Source of the DNA: an uncultured Croceitalea sp.
Lineage (GTDB): Bacteria > Bacteroidota > Bacteroidia > Flavobacteriales > Flavobacteriaceae
Reading direction: 5' to 3'
Assembly (NCBI GenBank): GCA_947494805.1
Contig: CANLWK010000003.1
Span: forward strand, 558,001 to 622,000
Length of the DNA stretch: 64,000 bases
Below the pieces are notes generated by a model. The model had not been told where the DNA came from, did not search any database, and saw only the letters and a list, made by a program, of their open reading frames with translations. A program made the position numbers and the translations under genes. Shown one piece after another: positions 15,387 through 23,529 of the stretch (its first letter is position 1; each line of letters opens with the position of its first letter).

Positions 15387-17708
15387 ATGGTACGGTTTTG
15401 TTTGATACTGTTTCTTTTCTGTATGTGTGGAACTTCTTTTTCACAACAGGTAAAAGTGTTTGGTGGAGTGGTCAAAGATGCTCAAACCGGGGCTAACATT
15501 CCTTTTGCCACCGTAGCTTTATTGAATGGTCAAGATTTATTGGATGGAACTTCTACTGACGAAAACGGAAGCTTTACCCTGCGAAGCAACCAAAAAATCA
15601 CCCATATCGAGATCAGTTTCATAGGCTATGAAACGTACCTCCTTCCCTTTGATGACATTAGAAGTCCTAATGAGATATTAGTCCGTCTACTTGCATCGAA
15701 TGTTGAGCTGAACGAAGTGGTGGTCGCTGCTGAACAGACCACTACAACCCTCAAAATAGATAGAAAAGTAGTCAACTTAGGTGCTGATCTACAACAAGCG
15801 GGGGCAACCGTGCTAGAGGCATTTGATCAGATTAGCGAGATACAGACCGATCTGGGTACGGGTACACTTTCGCTTCGTGGTAGCGGTAATGTGCGCTTGC
15901 TGGTCAATGGAAAGCCCTCTGGACTCAGCGCCGGAGAATTGCTCGCACAGCTGCCCGCATCATCGGTACAAAAGGTGGAAATCATTACCTCGCCATCTGC
16001 CAAAAATCAGGCCGATGGCCTATCAGGTATCGTAAATATCATTTTGAAGAAGAATAGGGCCCGTGGACTGAACCTCAACCTAAACTCTGGTGCGGGCACC
16101 AAACGTTACAATTACGGCGTTGATGGCAACTATAACTATTCTTGGGTCAATTTCAGGTGGAACGCCTCTCAGGCAAGGCGTGAAATGGACAGTGAACAAA
16201 CCATTGCCCAACGCTATACCAATGGTGACACCAGAGATTTTTACGCTCCACATGATTTCAACGGCCTGGTTAGAAAAATAACAATGGGGCTCGACTTTTT
16301 TATCAACGATAACAATGAGCTTTCTTTCGGCTTTGATTATACCAACGACTACCACAGTTTTTTTAATGACACGTTCTACAGCAATGTAACCAACAGCGAT
16401 GATTTTGTCTATACCCGAAATTCAGCGCATACCCATAAGACCACTGAAATCAATGGAAATTACCGAAAAAAATTTGCCAAAGAAGGTCATTTTATAGAGT
16501 TTGACTACAATGTAGGCCTAAATGAAAACCTGTTGCCGGCCATCGACTTTGAAGATGCTGTTTTTTTGTTTGAAGAAGAACAGCGCAACAAAAACACCTT
16601 ACAGCAATTCGCCTTTGACCATGCCTTGCCACTGAATACAAAAACTACTGTTGAAAGTGGCCTTTTATGGAACAACAGAAAATTGGAGAGCTTTGACTTT
16701 TTTCAACCAGCGGGCAATCTGGCCCAGAATGAAACCTTCGACTATCGAGAACAGATACTGGGTGTATACACCATGGGCACATTACAAATTGGGGGCTTCA
16801 ATACACAGGCAGGATTGCGCTATGAGCATTTTACTTCTAATTCTACCAATACCCTCAATAATCAATCCACTGATTTGGTGTTCAAAGATTTGTTTCCATC
16901 CCTCCATTTTTCATACGTGGTGAATGAAACCAATACTATTTCTATTGGATATAGCAAGAGGGTGTCAAGACCAAATTTTCGGCATGTTAATCCATTTCAG
17001 ATGGGCAACCAGTACTTTGAATGGGTGGCCAACCCTAGTCTCAAACCTGAGTTCAGTGATAATTTTGAGTTTAATGTACAGCATAATGGTAAGGCCATGA
17101 CCTGGTCTTTTTCAACATTTTATAGAGACCGTACCGACGTCATTGTTTGGTTGCAAGAAATTGATGGGCAAGGCGTACAGACTATAAGCTTTGACAATTT
17201 GGGGAGAAAACAATCGTATGGTGTTGAGGCCGATATTCGCCATCGTATAAAGCCATTCTGGAACACCCAATTGTCAGCTAACTATTACTACACCAAAGTA
17301 GACCAACAGGCGCTTATCACTTTTGACGACCTATACTCGTCAAACATCATCTTTAAAAATACGTTTAAGATTGCCAAGAACATCAGTACCGATATCACCT
17401 ATAGACATACACCAAAAAACCAAAACGAGTTTCGATTCATTCAACCTAGAAACCGATTGGATTGGGCCGTACGGGCAAAATTTTTAGAGAATCGGTTGAC
17501 CGCAAACCTCAGAATAATCGATGTGCTAGATAACAATTTACGAGAAGGAACCTTGATTACCGAGCAGGTCACCCAAAATGAAATCTGGCGATTTCAGTCA
17601 CAAACCTTTGGGGTCTTGTTCAGCTTGAACTATGGCCTTTTTCAAAACCAAGGAAAAACCAGAAATAGAAAACAACGTGATTATGGCCATGACGGTGCCA
17701 CTGATTAA
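15387..17708 (+). CDS. TonB-dependent receptor-like outer-membrane barrel (copy 2)
   Basis: A 773-residue paralogue of the 8.7-kb barrel. Signal peptide (MVRFCLILFLFCMCGTSFSQ), CarboxypepD_reg-like domain about 22-105 (GGVVKDAQTGANIPFATVAL), plug-like domain about 125-220 (RGSGNVRLLVNGKPSG, NQADGLSGIVNIILKKN) and an OMP_b-brl_3 barrel to the end. The plug phrases align closely with copy 1, so the two arose by duplication. It is the first gene of a four-gene operon: a lipoprotein follows at 21 bp, a kinase at 16 bp, then an overlapping LytTR regulator. That places a receptor and its signalling pair in one transcript, controlled through the LytTR-type repeats upstream. Confidence 0.93.
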   Translation: MVRFCLILFLFCMCGTSFSQQVKVFGGVVKDAQTGANIPFATVALLNGQDLLDGTSTDENGSFTLRSNQKITHIEISFIGYETYLLPFDDIRSPNEILVRLLASNVELNEVVVAAEQTTTTLKIDRKVVNLGADLQQAGATVLEAFDQISEIQTDLGTGTLSLRGSGNVRLLVNGKPSGLSAGELLAQLPASSVQKVEIITSPSAKNQADGLSGIVNIILKKNRARGLNLNLNSGAGTKRYNYGVDGNYNYSWVNFRWNASQARREMDSEQTIAQRYTNGDTRDFYAPHDFNGLVRKITMGLDFFINDNNELSFGFDYTNDYHSFFNDTFYSNVTNSDDFVYTRNSAHTHKTTEINGNYRKKFAKEGHFIEFDYNVGLNENLLPAIDFEDAVFLFEEEQRNKNTLQQFAFDHALPLNTKTTVESGLLWNNRKLESFDFFQPAGNLAQNETFDYREQILGVYTMGTLQIGGFNTQAGLRYEHFTSNSTNTLNNQSTDLVFKDLFPSLHFSYVVNETNTISIGYSKRVSRPNFRHVNPFQMGNQYFEWVANPSLKPEFSDNFEFNVQHNGKAMTWSFSTFYRDRTDVIVWLQEIDGQGVQTISFDNLGRKQSYGVEADIRHRIKPFWNTQLSANYYYTKVDQQALITFDDLYSSNIIFKNTFKIAKNISTDITYRHTPKNQNEFRFIQPRNRLDWAVRAKFLENRLTANLRIIDVLDNNLREGTLITEQVTQNEIWRFQSQTFGVLFSLNYGLFQNQGKTRNRKQRDYGHDGATD

Positions 17709-17729
17709 TCACCTAATTAAAACCATAAC

Positions 17730-18422
17730 ATGAAAAACAGTAAAAAAGCAATCGTGTTCGCATTGATGGGAGCACTAGTATCAGGTTGCGCACAAACCAA
17801 TTTAGAACAAAAACGAATTACCCCAGAAGAACTCTCTACTTGGCAAACATTTGATAAGGGCAAAAGTACCGTAAACGGTGATGAACTTATTGTTGAAGAA
17901 ACCGAAGGCTCCGATGGTTATTTTATGATAAGCCCAAACCTTTTTGAAGAAGACTTTACGTTAAATTATAAAGTAAAGGCTTTATCAGCGTCGACCGTGT
18001 TGATCAATTTGTTTTCAGTTACTCAAAACCATAGTGATACTGCCTTTGTTTTGCCGCCCGACACTTCGACCCCGCGAGAGGTTTGGCAATGGCGCACAGA
18101 GATGGCACATTATAACCTCACCTTTAACAACAGCTCCCATGGCATTACACCTTTCTTCTTCAAGAACAATTCGCCCTACTCAAAGGGCTTTCACCAGAGC
18201 CTCCCCGAAAACATTATGGAGGTGGGCGAATGGTATTCGGTTGAAATCGGAAAAAAAGAAAACCGGCTCTGGTTCAAACTGAACGATACGATTCATTTTG
18301 ATGTGGAAGATTGTAATCCGCTTTTGAGAGGACGCCTCATCTTTAGAATCAGCGGCACCACTGGTGAAAACGTGATTTTTGCCAAGGCCGTTTATAAAGA
18401 TATTGTGATTTCATACGAATAG
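17730..18422 (+). CDS. Beta-sandwich lipoprotein, DUF1961/concanavalin-like
   Basis: A 230-residue lipoprotein with lipobox Cys20 (ALVSGC). The mature domain has the strand-rich pattern of concanavalin/laminin-G-like jelly rolls (TLNYKVKALSASTVLINLFSV, WYSVEIGKKENRLWFKLNDT, RGRLIFRISGTTGENVIFAKAVYKDIVI). It resembles DUF1961 or 3-keto-disaccharide hydrolase domains. These act on or bind carbohydrates, but catalysis cannot be shown here. Its place directly after the barrel gene suggests a surface or periplasmic partner that presents a ligand to that barrel, loosely as SusD does for SusC, though it is not SusD-like. Confidence 0.75.
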   Translation: MKNSKKAIVFALMGALVSGCAQTNLEQKRITPEELSTWQTFDKGKSTVNGDELIVEETEGSDGYFMISPNLFEEDFTLNYKVKALSASTVLINLFSVTQNHSDTAFVLPPDTSTPREVWQWRTEMAHYNLTFNNSSHGITPFFFKNNSPYSKGFHQSLPENIMEVGEWYSVEIGKKENRLWFKLNDTIHFDVEDCNPLLRGRLIFRISGTTGENVIFAKAVYKDIVISYE

Positions 18423-18438
18423 CACGTACCTTGTTGTA

Positions 18439-19458
18439 ATGGAAAGCCAGAACACCTACCAAAAATTTAAGCGTTTAGAGCCCTGGCTGCATCTATTCTT
18501 ATGGGTAATGGTTTTGTTCTATCCCTATTTGAAATATTCAGAAAGGGAAGGTGGCTACATGATGTCTTTTGCCCATGAGCTGAACAGTCTGTTCTTTAAA
18601 ATGACGATTTCATACTTTCTTTATTTTTACATATTCCCGAAAAAAGACAAAAAGACATATATTTTGGTTGCCATTTTAGCCTTGGTCGTGAATACGGCTC
18701 TTTATGAATTGGCCGATGGTTACTTTCATGTAGACCACACCTATTTTTTGCAACATTTCATGGCTAATCTACTGACCTATCTTAGCTTCGCCGTGGTTTT
18801 TTTTACACTCTATTCGGTCAAAAATATGTATCGGCAACAGATGCAGCTCGATGCATTGGCGCAAGGCAAAAAACAAGCTGAAATGAACGCCTTAAAAGCA
18901 CAGATTAACCCGCACTTTTTGTTCAACACCTTAAATACCATCTATGCCAATGCCTTAAAAAAAGACGATAATACGCCTACCCTCATTCTGAAATTATCAG
19001 ACGGGTTTCGTTATCTTTTTCATGAGGGGCAACAAGACTATGTTTCCGTAGAGCAAGAGGTACAACATTTAGTTGATTATATTCAGTTGCAACAAGAACG
19101 GTTGGCTGATAAAGTGGTTGTACATTTTTCAACTGAAATCGATAGTGCTGAAAAGCAAATAGCACCCTTATTGTTGATTCCTTTTGTAGAAAACGCTTTT
19201 AAGTATACCAGCGTTTTAAAAGGCAAAAAGCACCCTATAAATATTACCGTTGCGTTAAGTGACGGTCATTTTTTGTTTTCATGTGTAAATCCATTTGACT
19301 CCAATGCCAAAGAAGCTATAGACCCCAACTGGTCAGAAAGTGGCATTGGTATCGTCAATGTGAAAGAGCGGTTGCACTTATTGTATGATGAAAGCCATGA
19401 CTTGAGAATTGCCGAACAAGACCAAAATTTTTATGTTAACCTCTCCCTAGAACTATGA
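18439..19458 (+). CDS. LytS-type sensor histidine kinase (copy 3)
   Basis: A 339-residue protein. Four membrane helices lie in about residues 15-128, a short coiled linker follows, then the kinase domain with His159 in INPHFLFNTLNTIY and N-box LLLIPFVENAFKYTSV, and GIGIVNVKERLHLLY near the end. It starts 16 bp after the lipoprotein gene and overlaps the LytTR gene by 4 bp. It is more diverged from copies 1 and 2 than they are from each other (INPHF for LNPHF, FKYTS for FKHGV). It probably reports on the state of the barrel/lipoprotein pair encoded in the same operon. Confidence 0.93.
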   Translation: MESQNTYQKFKRLEPWLHLFLWVMVLFYPYLKYSEREGGYMMSFAHELNSLFFKMTISYFLYFYIFPKKDKKTYILVAILALVVNTALYELADGYFHVDHTYFLQHFMANLLTYLSFAVVFFTLYSVKNMYRQQMQLDALAQGKKQAEMNALKAQINPHFLFNTLNTIYANALKKDDNTPTLILKLSDGFRYLFHEGQQDYVSVEQEVQHLVDYIQLQQERLADKVVVHFSTEIDSAEKQIAPLLLIPFVENAFKYTSVLKGKKHPINITVALSDGHFLFSCVNPFDSNAKEAIDPNWSESGIGIVNVKERLHLLYDESHDLRIAEQDQNFYVNLSLEL

Positions 19459-20126
19459 AGTGCATTATTCTCGAAGATGAAAAAGCGGCCCAAGAAATCT
19501 TGGAAGGGTATCTAGAGAAAACACCTTTCACAGCGCATTTGGGCACCTACGAAAGTGGTTTGGACATACCGCCCAAAGAAATACAAGCCGCCGATATGCT
19601 CTTTTTAGACGTGCAATTGCCCGAGTTGAACGGACTCCAATTTTTGAAAACCATTGTCAATCCGCCCAAAATTATTGTAACTACGGCTTTTACCGATTAT
19701 GCCATCGAAGCCTTTGAAGAGGCTGTTGTCGATTACTTGGTCAAACCCTTTTCATACGAGCGTTTTTTTAAGGCCGTAACACGGGTCAGAACACAGCTTT
19801 TAGCAGTACAAAAAGAAAAAAACCAGCAGCTTTTTCTTTATGCCGATAAAACTATCTACGCGATATTGGCACAAGATATCCTTTATATCAAAGCTGAGGT
19901 TGATTACGTCAATGTTGTCACCACAACACAAGAAATTTTGATTCTGGACAGCCTTCGCAACTGGACCCAAAAGTTAAAACGCCTTCGTTTCGTTCAGGTG
20001 CACCGTTCGTATCTTGTCAACATTACACAAGTTTCAAAAGTATATGGCAATCAAGTGTTTATTGCTGACACGGCGATACCCATCGGCAAGAGCTACAAAG
20101 ACACTTTTTTGAATATGATGAAATAA
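19455..20126 (+). CDS. LytTR-family response regulator (copy 3)
   Basis: A 223-residue regulator. Receiver: Glu7-Asp8-Glu9 acidic pocket, phospho-acceptor Asp52 (LFLDVQLPELNG), Lys in VDYLVKPF. LytTR domain about 125-223 (ILYIKAEVDYVNVVT, FVQVHRSYLVNITQV). It is last in the barrel-lipoprotein-kinase-regulator operon, and a strong terminator follows directly. Autoregulation through the GTTCACAGA repeats upstream of the operon is the simplest model. Confidence 0.95.
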   Translation: MKCIILEDEKAAQEILEGYLEKTPFTAHLGTYESGLDIPPKEIQAADMLFLDVQLPELNGLQFLKTIVNPPKIIVTTAFTDYAIEAFEEAVVDYLVKPFSYERFFKAVTRVRTQLLAVQKEKNQQLFLYADKTIYAILAQDILYIKAEVDYVNVVTTTQEILILDSLRNWTQKLKRLRFVQVHRSYLVNITQVSKVYGNQVFIADTAIPIGKSYKDTFLNMMK

Positions 20127-20151
20127 AAAACCTCCGTTTTACGGAGGTTTT
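20127..20151. terminator. Bidirectional terminator between LytTR operon and tRNA
   Basis: CCTCCGT/ACGGAGG stem with a TTT loop, flanked by AAAA and TTTT, begins at the regulator stop codon. The other strand also reads into a T-run, so it can end the convergent tRNA transcript as well. Confidence 0.85.
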
Positions 20152-20154
20152 ATG

Positions 20155-20228
20155 TGGTCCCACCTGGGCTCGAACCAGGGACCAACTGATTATGAGTCAG
20201 CTACTCTAACCAACTGAGCTATAGGACC
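20155..20228 (-). tRNA. tRNA with CAT anticodon (Ile2 or elongator Met)
   Basis: A 74-nt cloverleaf: acceptor GGTCCTA/TGGGACC with discriminator A, D arm GCTC/GAGT, anticodon stem GCTGA/TCAGT with loop CTCATAA (anticodon CAT), and T stem CCTGG/CCAGG with TTCGAGC loop. CCA is not encoded. The G1-C72 pair excludes initiator tRNA. Acceptor pairs C4-G69 and C5-G68 are the known TilS (lysidine) identity pairs of tRNA-Ile2, so Ile2 is somewhat favoured over elongator Met. Confidence 0.93.
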
Positions 20229-20328
20229 AAGCTGTAAAACAGCAACTTTCAAATGCCAAAATACAATATTTTGAATGTTTGAAAGGGCAGCAAAATTAAC
20301 TTTTATTTTTTGATATGCCAAGAAATAG

Positions 20329-20733
20329 TCAGTCTTCAATATCTTGACACAGCTCAATTAGAACCCCATTGGTCGTTTTTGGATGCAAAAAGGCCACCAG
20401 CTTGTTGTCCGCTCCCTTTTTGGGCTTTTCATTTAACACCACAAAGCCTTCTTTTTTTAATCGTTGTAGCTCAGCACGAATGTCCGTTACCGCAAACGCA
20501 ATATGGTGAATGCCCTCGCCCTTTTTTGTGAGGTACTTTGCTATAGGGCTGTCTTCATTCGTGGCTTCCAACAATTCTATCTTGTTGGGGCCAGACTTAA
20601 AGAACGATGTGCGTACGCCCTCAGAGGCAACCTCTTCTGTTTTGTAGGGCGCAACACCTAAAAGCTTTGCAAAAAGGTTGTTTGACATCTCTAAGTCTTT
20701 TACGGCTATGCCGATATGCTCTATTTTCTCCAT
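20329..20733 (-). CDS. mce: Methylmalonyl-CoA epimerase
   Basis: A 134-residue glyoxalase-fold protein with two beta-alpha-beta modules. Conserved segments are MEKIEHIGIAVKDL (metal-ligand His6), FFKSGPNKIELLEAT, GEGIHHIAFAVTDI and NGVLIELCQ, matching methylmalonyl-CoA epimerases of usual length. The enzyme interconverts (R)- and (S)-methylmalonyl-CoA in the cytosol, for propionyl-CoA use or propionate formation with the B12 mutase. No mutase gene is in the window. It is divergent from rbfA with a 91-bp gap. Confidence 0.93.
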   Translation of the reverse strand: MEKIEHIGIAVKDLEMSNNLFAKLLGVAPYKTEEVASEGVRTSFFKSGPNKIELLEATNEDSPIAKYLTKKGEGIHHIAFAVTDIRAELQRLKKEGFVVLNEKPKKGADNKLVAFLHPKTTNGVLIELCQDIED

Positions 20734-20812
20734 TAGCTCGGTTATTTACAGGATACTTGCCAAATTACAAACCTTAAAGGTACCAAATCATGAGGTTCGT
20801 CAGTATTTACAT

Positions 20813-20820
20813 TATTTTTG
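20813..20820 (+). promoter_or_regulatory. rbfA -7 element
   Basis: TATTTTTG is a perfect match to TAnnTTTG and ends only 4 bp before the rbfA ATG at 20825, so transcription should begin at or next to the start codon. No clear TTG -33 was found at the normal distance. Confidence 0.45.
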
Positions 20821-20824
20821 CATC

Positions 20825-21217
20825 ATGGAAACACAGCGCCAAAAGAAAATTGCAGGCATTATTCAAAAAGATATGGCAGAAGTGCTACAGCGCGCCGCAA
20901 CCGATGGCGGCCTCAAAGGTACGCTCATTTCGGTCTCTAAGGTTTATGTGACCTCTGATCTATCTATTGCGAAGGTCTATGTAAGCATCTTTCCAAATAC
21001 TTCAGCCAATGAATTGCTCGAGGGTATGAAATCGAATGAGCCCCTGATTCGTCACGAGCTTTCACAACGTACAAAGAACCAGCTGCGCCGGGTACCACAC
21101 CTTAACTTTTACATCGATGATTCGTTGGATTATATTGACAAAATTGAACAATCCTTAAAAGGTGATGAAAACCCTATCGAAAACCGTGATTTATTAGATA
21201 AACGTAAGAAGTCGTAA
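20825..21217 (+). CDS. rbfA: Ribosome-binding factor A
   Basis: From ATG 20825 it codes 130 residues, the usual RbfA length. METQRQKKIAGIIQKDMAEVLQ, VYVTSDLSIAKVYVSIFP and the LRRVPHLNFYIDDSLDYIDKIE segment are typical of the KH-like RbfA fold. RbfA binds the 30S precursor and assists maturation of the 5' end of 16S rRNA. A longer frame from 20678 runs through the mce gene and has no support. The promoter -7 element implies a nearly leaderless mRNA. It is followed one base later by the permease gene with a TTG start, so the two are co-transcribed. Confidence 0.95.
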   Translation: METQRQKKIAGIIQKDMAEVLQRAATDGGLKGTLISVSKVYVTSDLSIAKVYVSIFPNTSANELLEGMKSNEPLIRHELSQRTKNQLRRVPHLNFYIDDSLDYIDKIEQSLKGDENPIENRDLLDKRKKS

Positions 21218-21218
21218 T

Positions 21219-22430
21219 TTGAATTTTTCACTGTACATCGCAAAACGCTATCTGCGCTCTAAAAGCAGCCAAAACGCGGTGAACATTATCAACTTTATCA
21301 CTTTTCTGGTCATTGTTATCGGTTCGGCGGCATTGTTCATTGTGCTGTCCGCTTTCGCGGGATTAAAAACCTTCAGCCTGCAGTTCACCAATACTTTTGA
21401 CCCGGACATAAAGGCGATTCCCGCGACCGGTAAATTCTTTGCACTTACACCGGAACAGGAAATCCAACTTGATGCTATCGAAGGTCTCGCAGACTATGCC
21501 AAGGAAATCGAAGAGCGTGTTTACTTGAGCTATCAAGACAAAAATACCATCGCCCACATCAAGGGCGTTGACCAACACTATCGCTCGGTCACCGGGCTTG
21601 ACAGTACACTTTACTACGGTTCTTGGGGCGTCAATGAAACCAATGCCCTTGCAGGTATTGGCATCGTAAACCTTTTGGGCATTACTGTAAACAACTACCA
21701 AAACCCCTTAAATGTCATTACGCTGAAACCTGGCAAAGGTTCGCTCACGGCAGACGCCATGAGGTCCAATTCATTCTACAATCAAATGCCCCTTTTTGTC
21801 AGTGGGGTCTATCGTATTGAAGACAATCTGGATAAAAAATATATTTTCGCCCAACTACCTTTAGTACAGGCCTTTCTTGAAAAAGACAGCTTGCAAGTTT
21901 CTGGGCTTAACTTTAAACTACGGTCAGAAGCGGATGAAGAAATAGTAAGGGCACAAATCAATGATGTAATGGGCGACAAGGTTTTGGTTTTGAACAGACG
22001 TGAACTTAATGGTACCCTTTATCGCATGTTGAATACTGAAAACCTGGCCACATATTTGATTTTTACCTTGGTGCTGATCATTGCGCTGTTCAATGTGGTT
22101 GGGGCCATTATTATGCTGATTTTAGATAAGCAACAGCATTTAAAGACTCTTTTCGCGCTTGGTTCTCCCTTAAAAGAGCTTCGAAGGATTTACTTTATAC
22201 AAGGTGTTTTGGTCACCTTGGTCGGTGGCCTTGTGGGTGTTTTTATTGGATCGGTCATTATTGGGTCACAAGAGCTGTTTGAATGGTTTATGATCAATTC
22301 GGTACTGGCCTATCCTGTAGAATTTAAAGTAGTCAACATTTTAATTGTCTTGGCAACTATCTTGGTCTTGGGGCTAATCTCATCAAAGATTGCAAGTAGT
22401 CGAATCTCAGCTGTGTTGTTGAAGAATTAG
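21219..22430 (+). CDS. FtsX/LolC-like ABC transporter permease
   Basis: A 403-residue permease starting with TTG 21219, one base after the rbfA stop. The N-terminal helix follows MNFSLYIAKRYLRSKSSQNAVNIINFITF, a typical MacB/LolC start. A large periplasmic domain covers about 60-255, and three C-terminal helices carry the FtsX motif (LIIALFNVVGAIIMLILDKQQHLKTLFALGSPLKELRRIYFIQG). Such proteins work with a LolD-like ATPase in lipoprotein release or related envelope transport. No ATPase gene is adjacent, so the partner is encoded elsewhere. Confidence 0.92.
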   Translation: MNFSLYIAKRYLRSKSSQNAVNIINFITFLVIVIGSAALFIVLSAFAGLKTFSLQFTNTFDPDIKAIPATGKFFALTPEQEIQLDAIEGLADYAKEIEERVYLSYQDKNTIAHIKGVDQHYRSVTGLDSTLYYGSWGVNETNALAGIGIVNLLGITVNNYQNPLNVITLKPGKGSLTADAMRSNSFYNQMPLFVSGVYRIEDNLDKKYIFAQLPLVQAFLEKDSLQVSGLNFKLRSEADEEIVRAQINDVMGDKVLVLNRRELNGTLYRMLNTENLATYLIFTLVLIIALFNVVGAIIMLILDKQQHLKTLFALGSPLKELRRIYFIQGVLVTLVGGLVGVFIGSVIIGSQELFEWFMINSVLAYPVEFKVVNILIVLATILVLGLISSKIASSRISAVLLKN

Positions 22431-22445
22431 TGTCCGTGCAGTCGG

Positions 22446-23438
22446 CTATACAAACTGAAAGTCGCCAAACTTTTCTAAAACCTCATCAAAGGCAGCGAAT
22501 ACATCAGCAGCGGCATCACTGGTCACCATTTTCATACGGTACTCTTTAAAATGTGGAATGCCCTTAAAGTAGTTGGTATAATGCCGTCTGGTTTCAAAAA
22601 CACCAAGTTTTTCCCCTTTCCAGTCGATGGACATCTGTAAATGCCTGCGGGCCGCCTCTACACGCTCTTCCATTGTAGGAAGGGCTGCATGTTCGCCATT
22701 GGCAAAAAAGTGCTTGACCTGTTTAAAAAACCACGGATTGCCAATACTTGCACGACCGATCATCGCGCCATCCAATCCGAAATCATCGCGCATTCGAACT
22801 GCCGCTTCAGGTGAATCTACGTCACCGTTTCCAAAAACCGGTATGTACATTCTTGAGTTGTTCTTTACGGCCGCAATGGGTTTCCAATCAGCATCTCCCT
22901 TATACATTTGCACCCTAGTTCTCCCATGAATGGATATCGCCTCGATGCCCACATCTTGCAAGCGTTCTGCCACCTCAACAATTTTAATGGAGTCGCTGTC
23001 CCAGCCCAATCGCGTTTTTACGGTTACGGGAAGTTTGGTGCGCTTTACCATGGCCTCAGTCAGTTTGACCATCAATGGAATGTCACGAAGAATGCCCGCT
23101 CCGGCGTTTTTAGACACCACTTTTTTAACAGGGCATCCGAAATTAATGTCAATAATATCAGGGTTCGACTTTTCAACAATGTCAATGGCCTGAAGCATTG
23201 AATCCATTTCAGCACCAAAAATCTGAATACCAACAGGACGTTCTTTTTCATAAATATCCAGTTTGATGACACTTTTGGCCGCATCGCGAATCAACCCCTC
23301 TGAAGAAATAAATTCAGTGTACACCACATCAGCACCTTGTTCTTTACAAAGCGCGCGAAAAGGCGGGTCACTGACATCTTCCATAGGTGCAAGCAACAAT
23401 GGAAAATCGGGTAGTTCTATGTTTCCTATTTTGGGCAA
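22446..23438 (-). CDS. dusB: tRNA-dihydrouridine synthase B
   Basis: A 330-residue FMN TIM-barrel enzyme. It has the LLAPMEDVSDPPFRALCKEQ start, GIQIFGAE, catalytic Cys102 in DINFGCPVKKVV, SIHGRTR, GNGDV and GAMIGRASIGNPWFF, all DusB hallmarks. It reduces uridine in the tRNA D-loop with NADPH. The start is TTG 23438, because the next Met (residue 19) would remove the conserved first strand. A near-perfect promoter sits 20 bp upstream. It is convergent with the permease gene. Confidence 0.95.
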   Translation of the reverse strand: MPKIGNIELPDFPLLLAPMEDVSDPPFRALCKEQGADVVYTEFISSEGLIRDAAKSVIKLDIYEKERPVGIQIFGAEMDSMLQAIDIVEKSNPDIIDINFGCPVKKVVSKNAGAGILRDIPLMVKLTEAMVKRTKLPVTVKTRLGWDSDSIKIVEVAERLQDVGIEAISIHGRTRVQMYKGDADWKPIAAVKNNSRMYIPVFGNGDVDSPEAAVRMRDDFGLDGAMIGRASIGNPWFFKQVKHFFANGEHAALPTMEERVEAARRHLQMSIDWKGEKLGVFETRRHYTNYFKGIPHFKEYRMKMVTSDAAADVFAAFDEVLEKFGDFQFV

Positions 23439-23457
23439 TTTCTTTTTTTAAGGACTG

Positions 23458-23488
23458 CAAAAATACATTAAAACACGATATTTCTCAA
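23458..23488 (-). promoter_or_regulatory. dusB promoter
   Basis: On the minus strand TTG (23488-23486), 20 bp, then TATTTTTG (23465-23458) fit the Bacteroidetes consensus exactly. The predicted start of transcription is about 15 nt before the TTG start codon. Confidence 0.65.
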
Positions 23489-23529
23489 AATGAGCCTGTT
23501 ATATACGGTTGAAAGGGAGGTTTATACAA

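Noticed and set aside
20678-20824. N-terminal extension of rbfA
   Set aside because: It overlaps the divergent mce gene, has no RbfA similarity and lies upstream of the -7 element.
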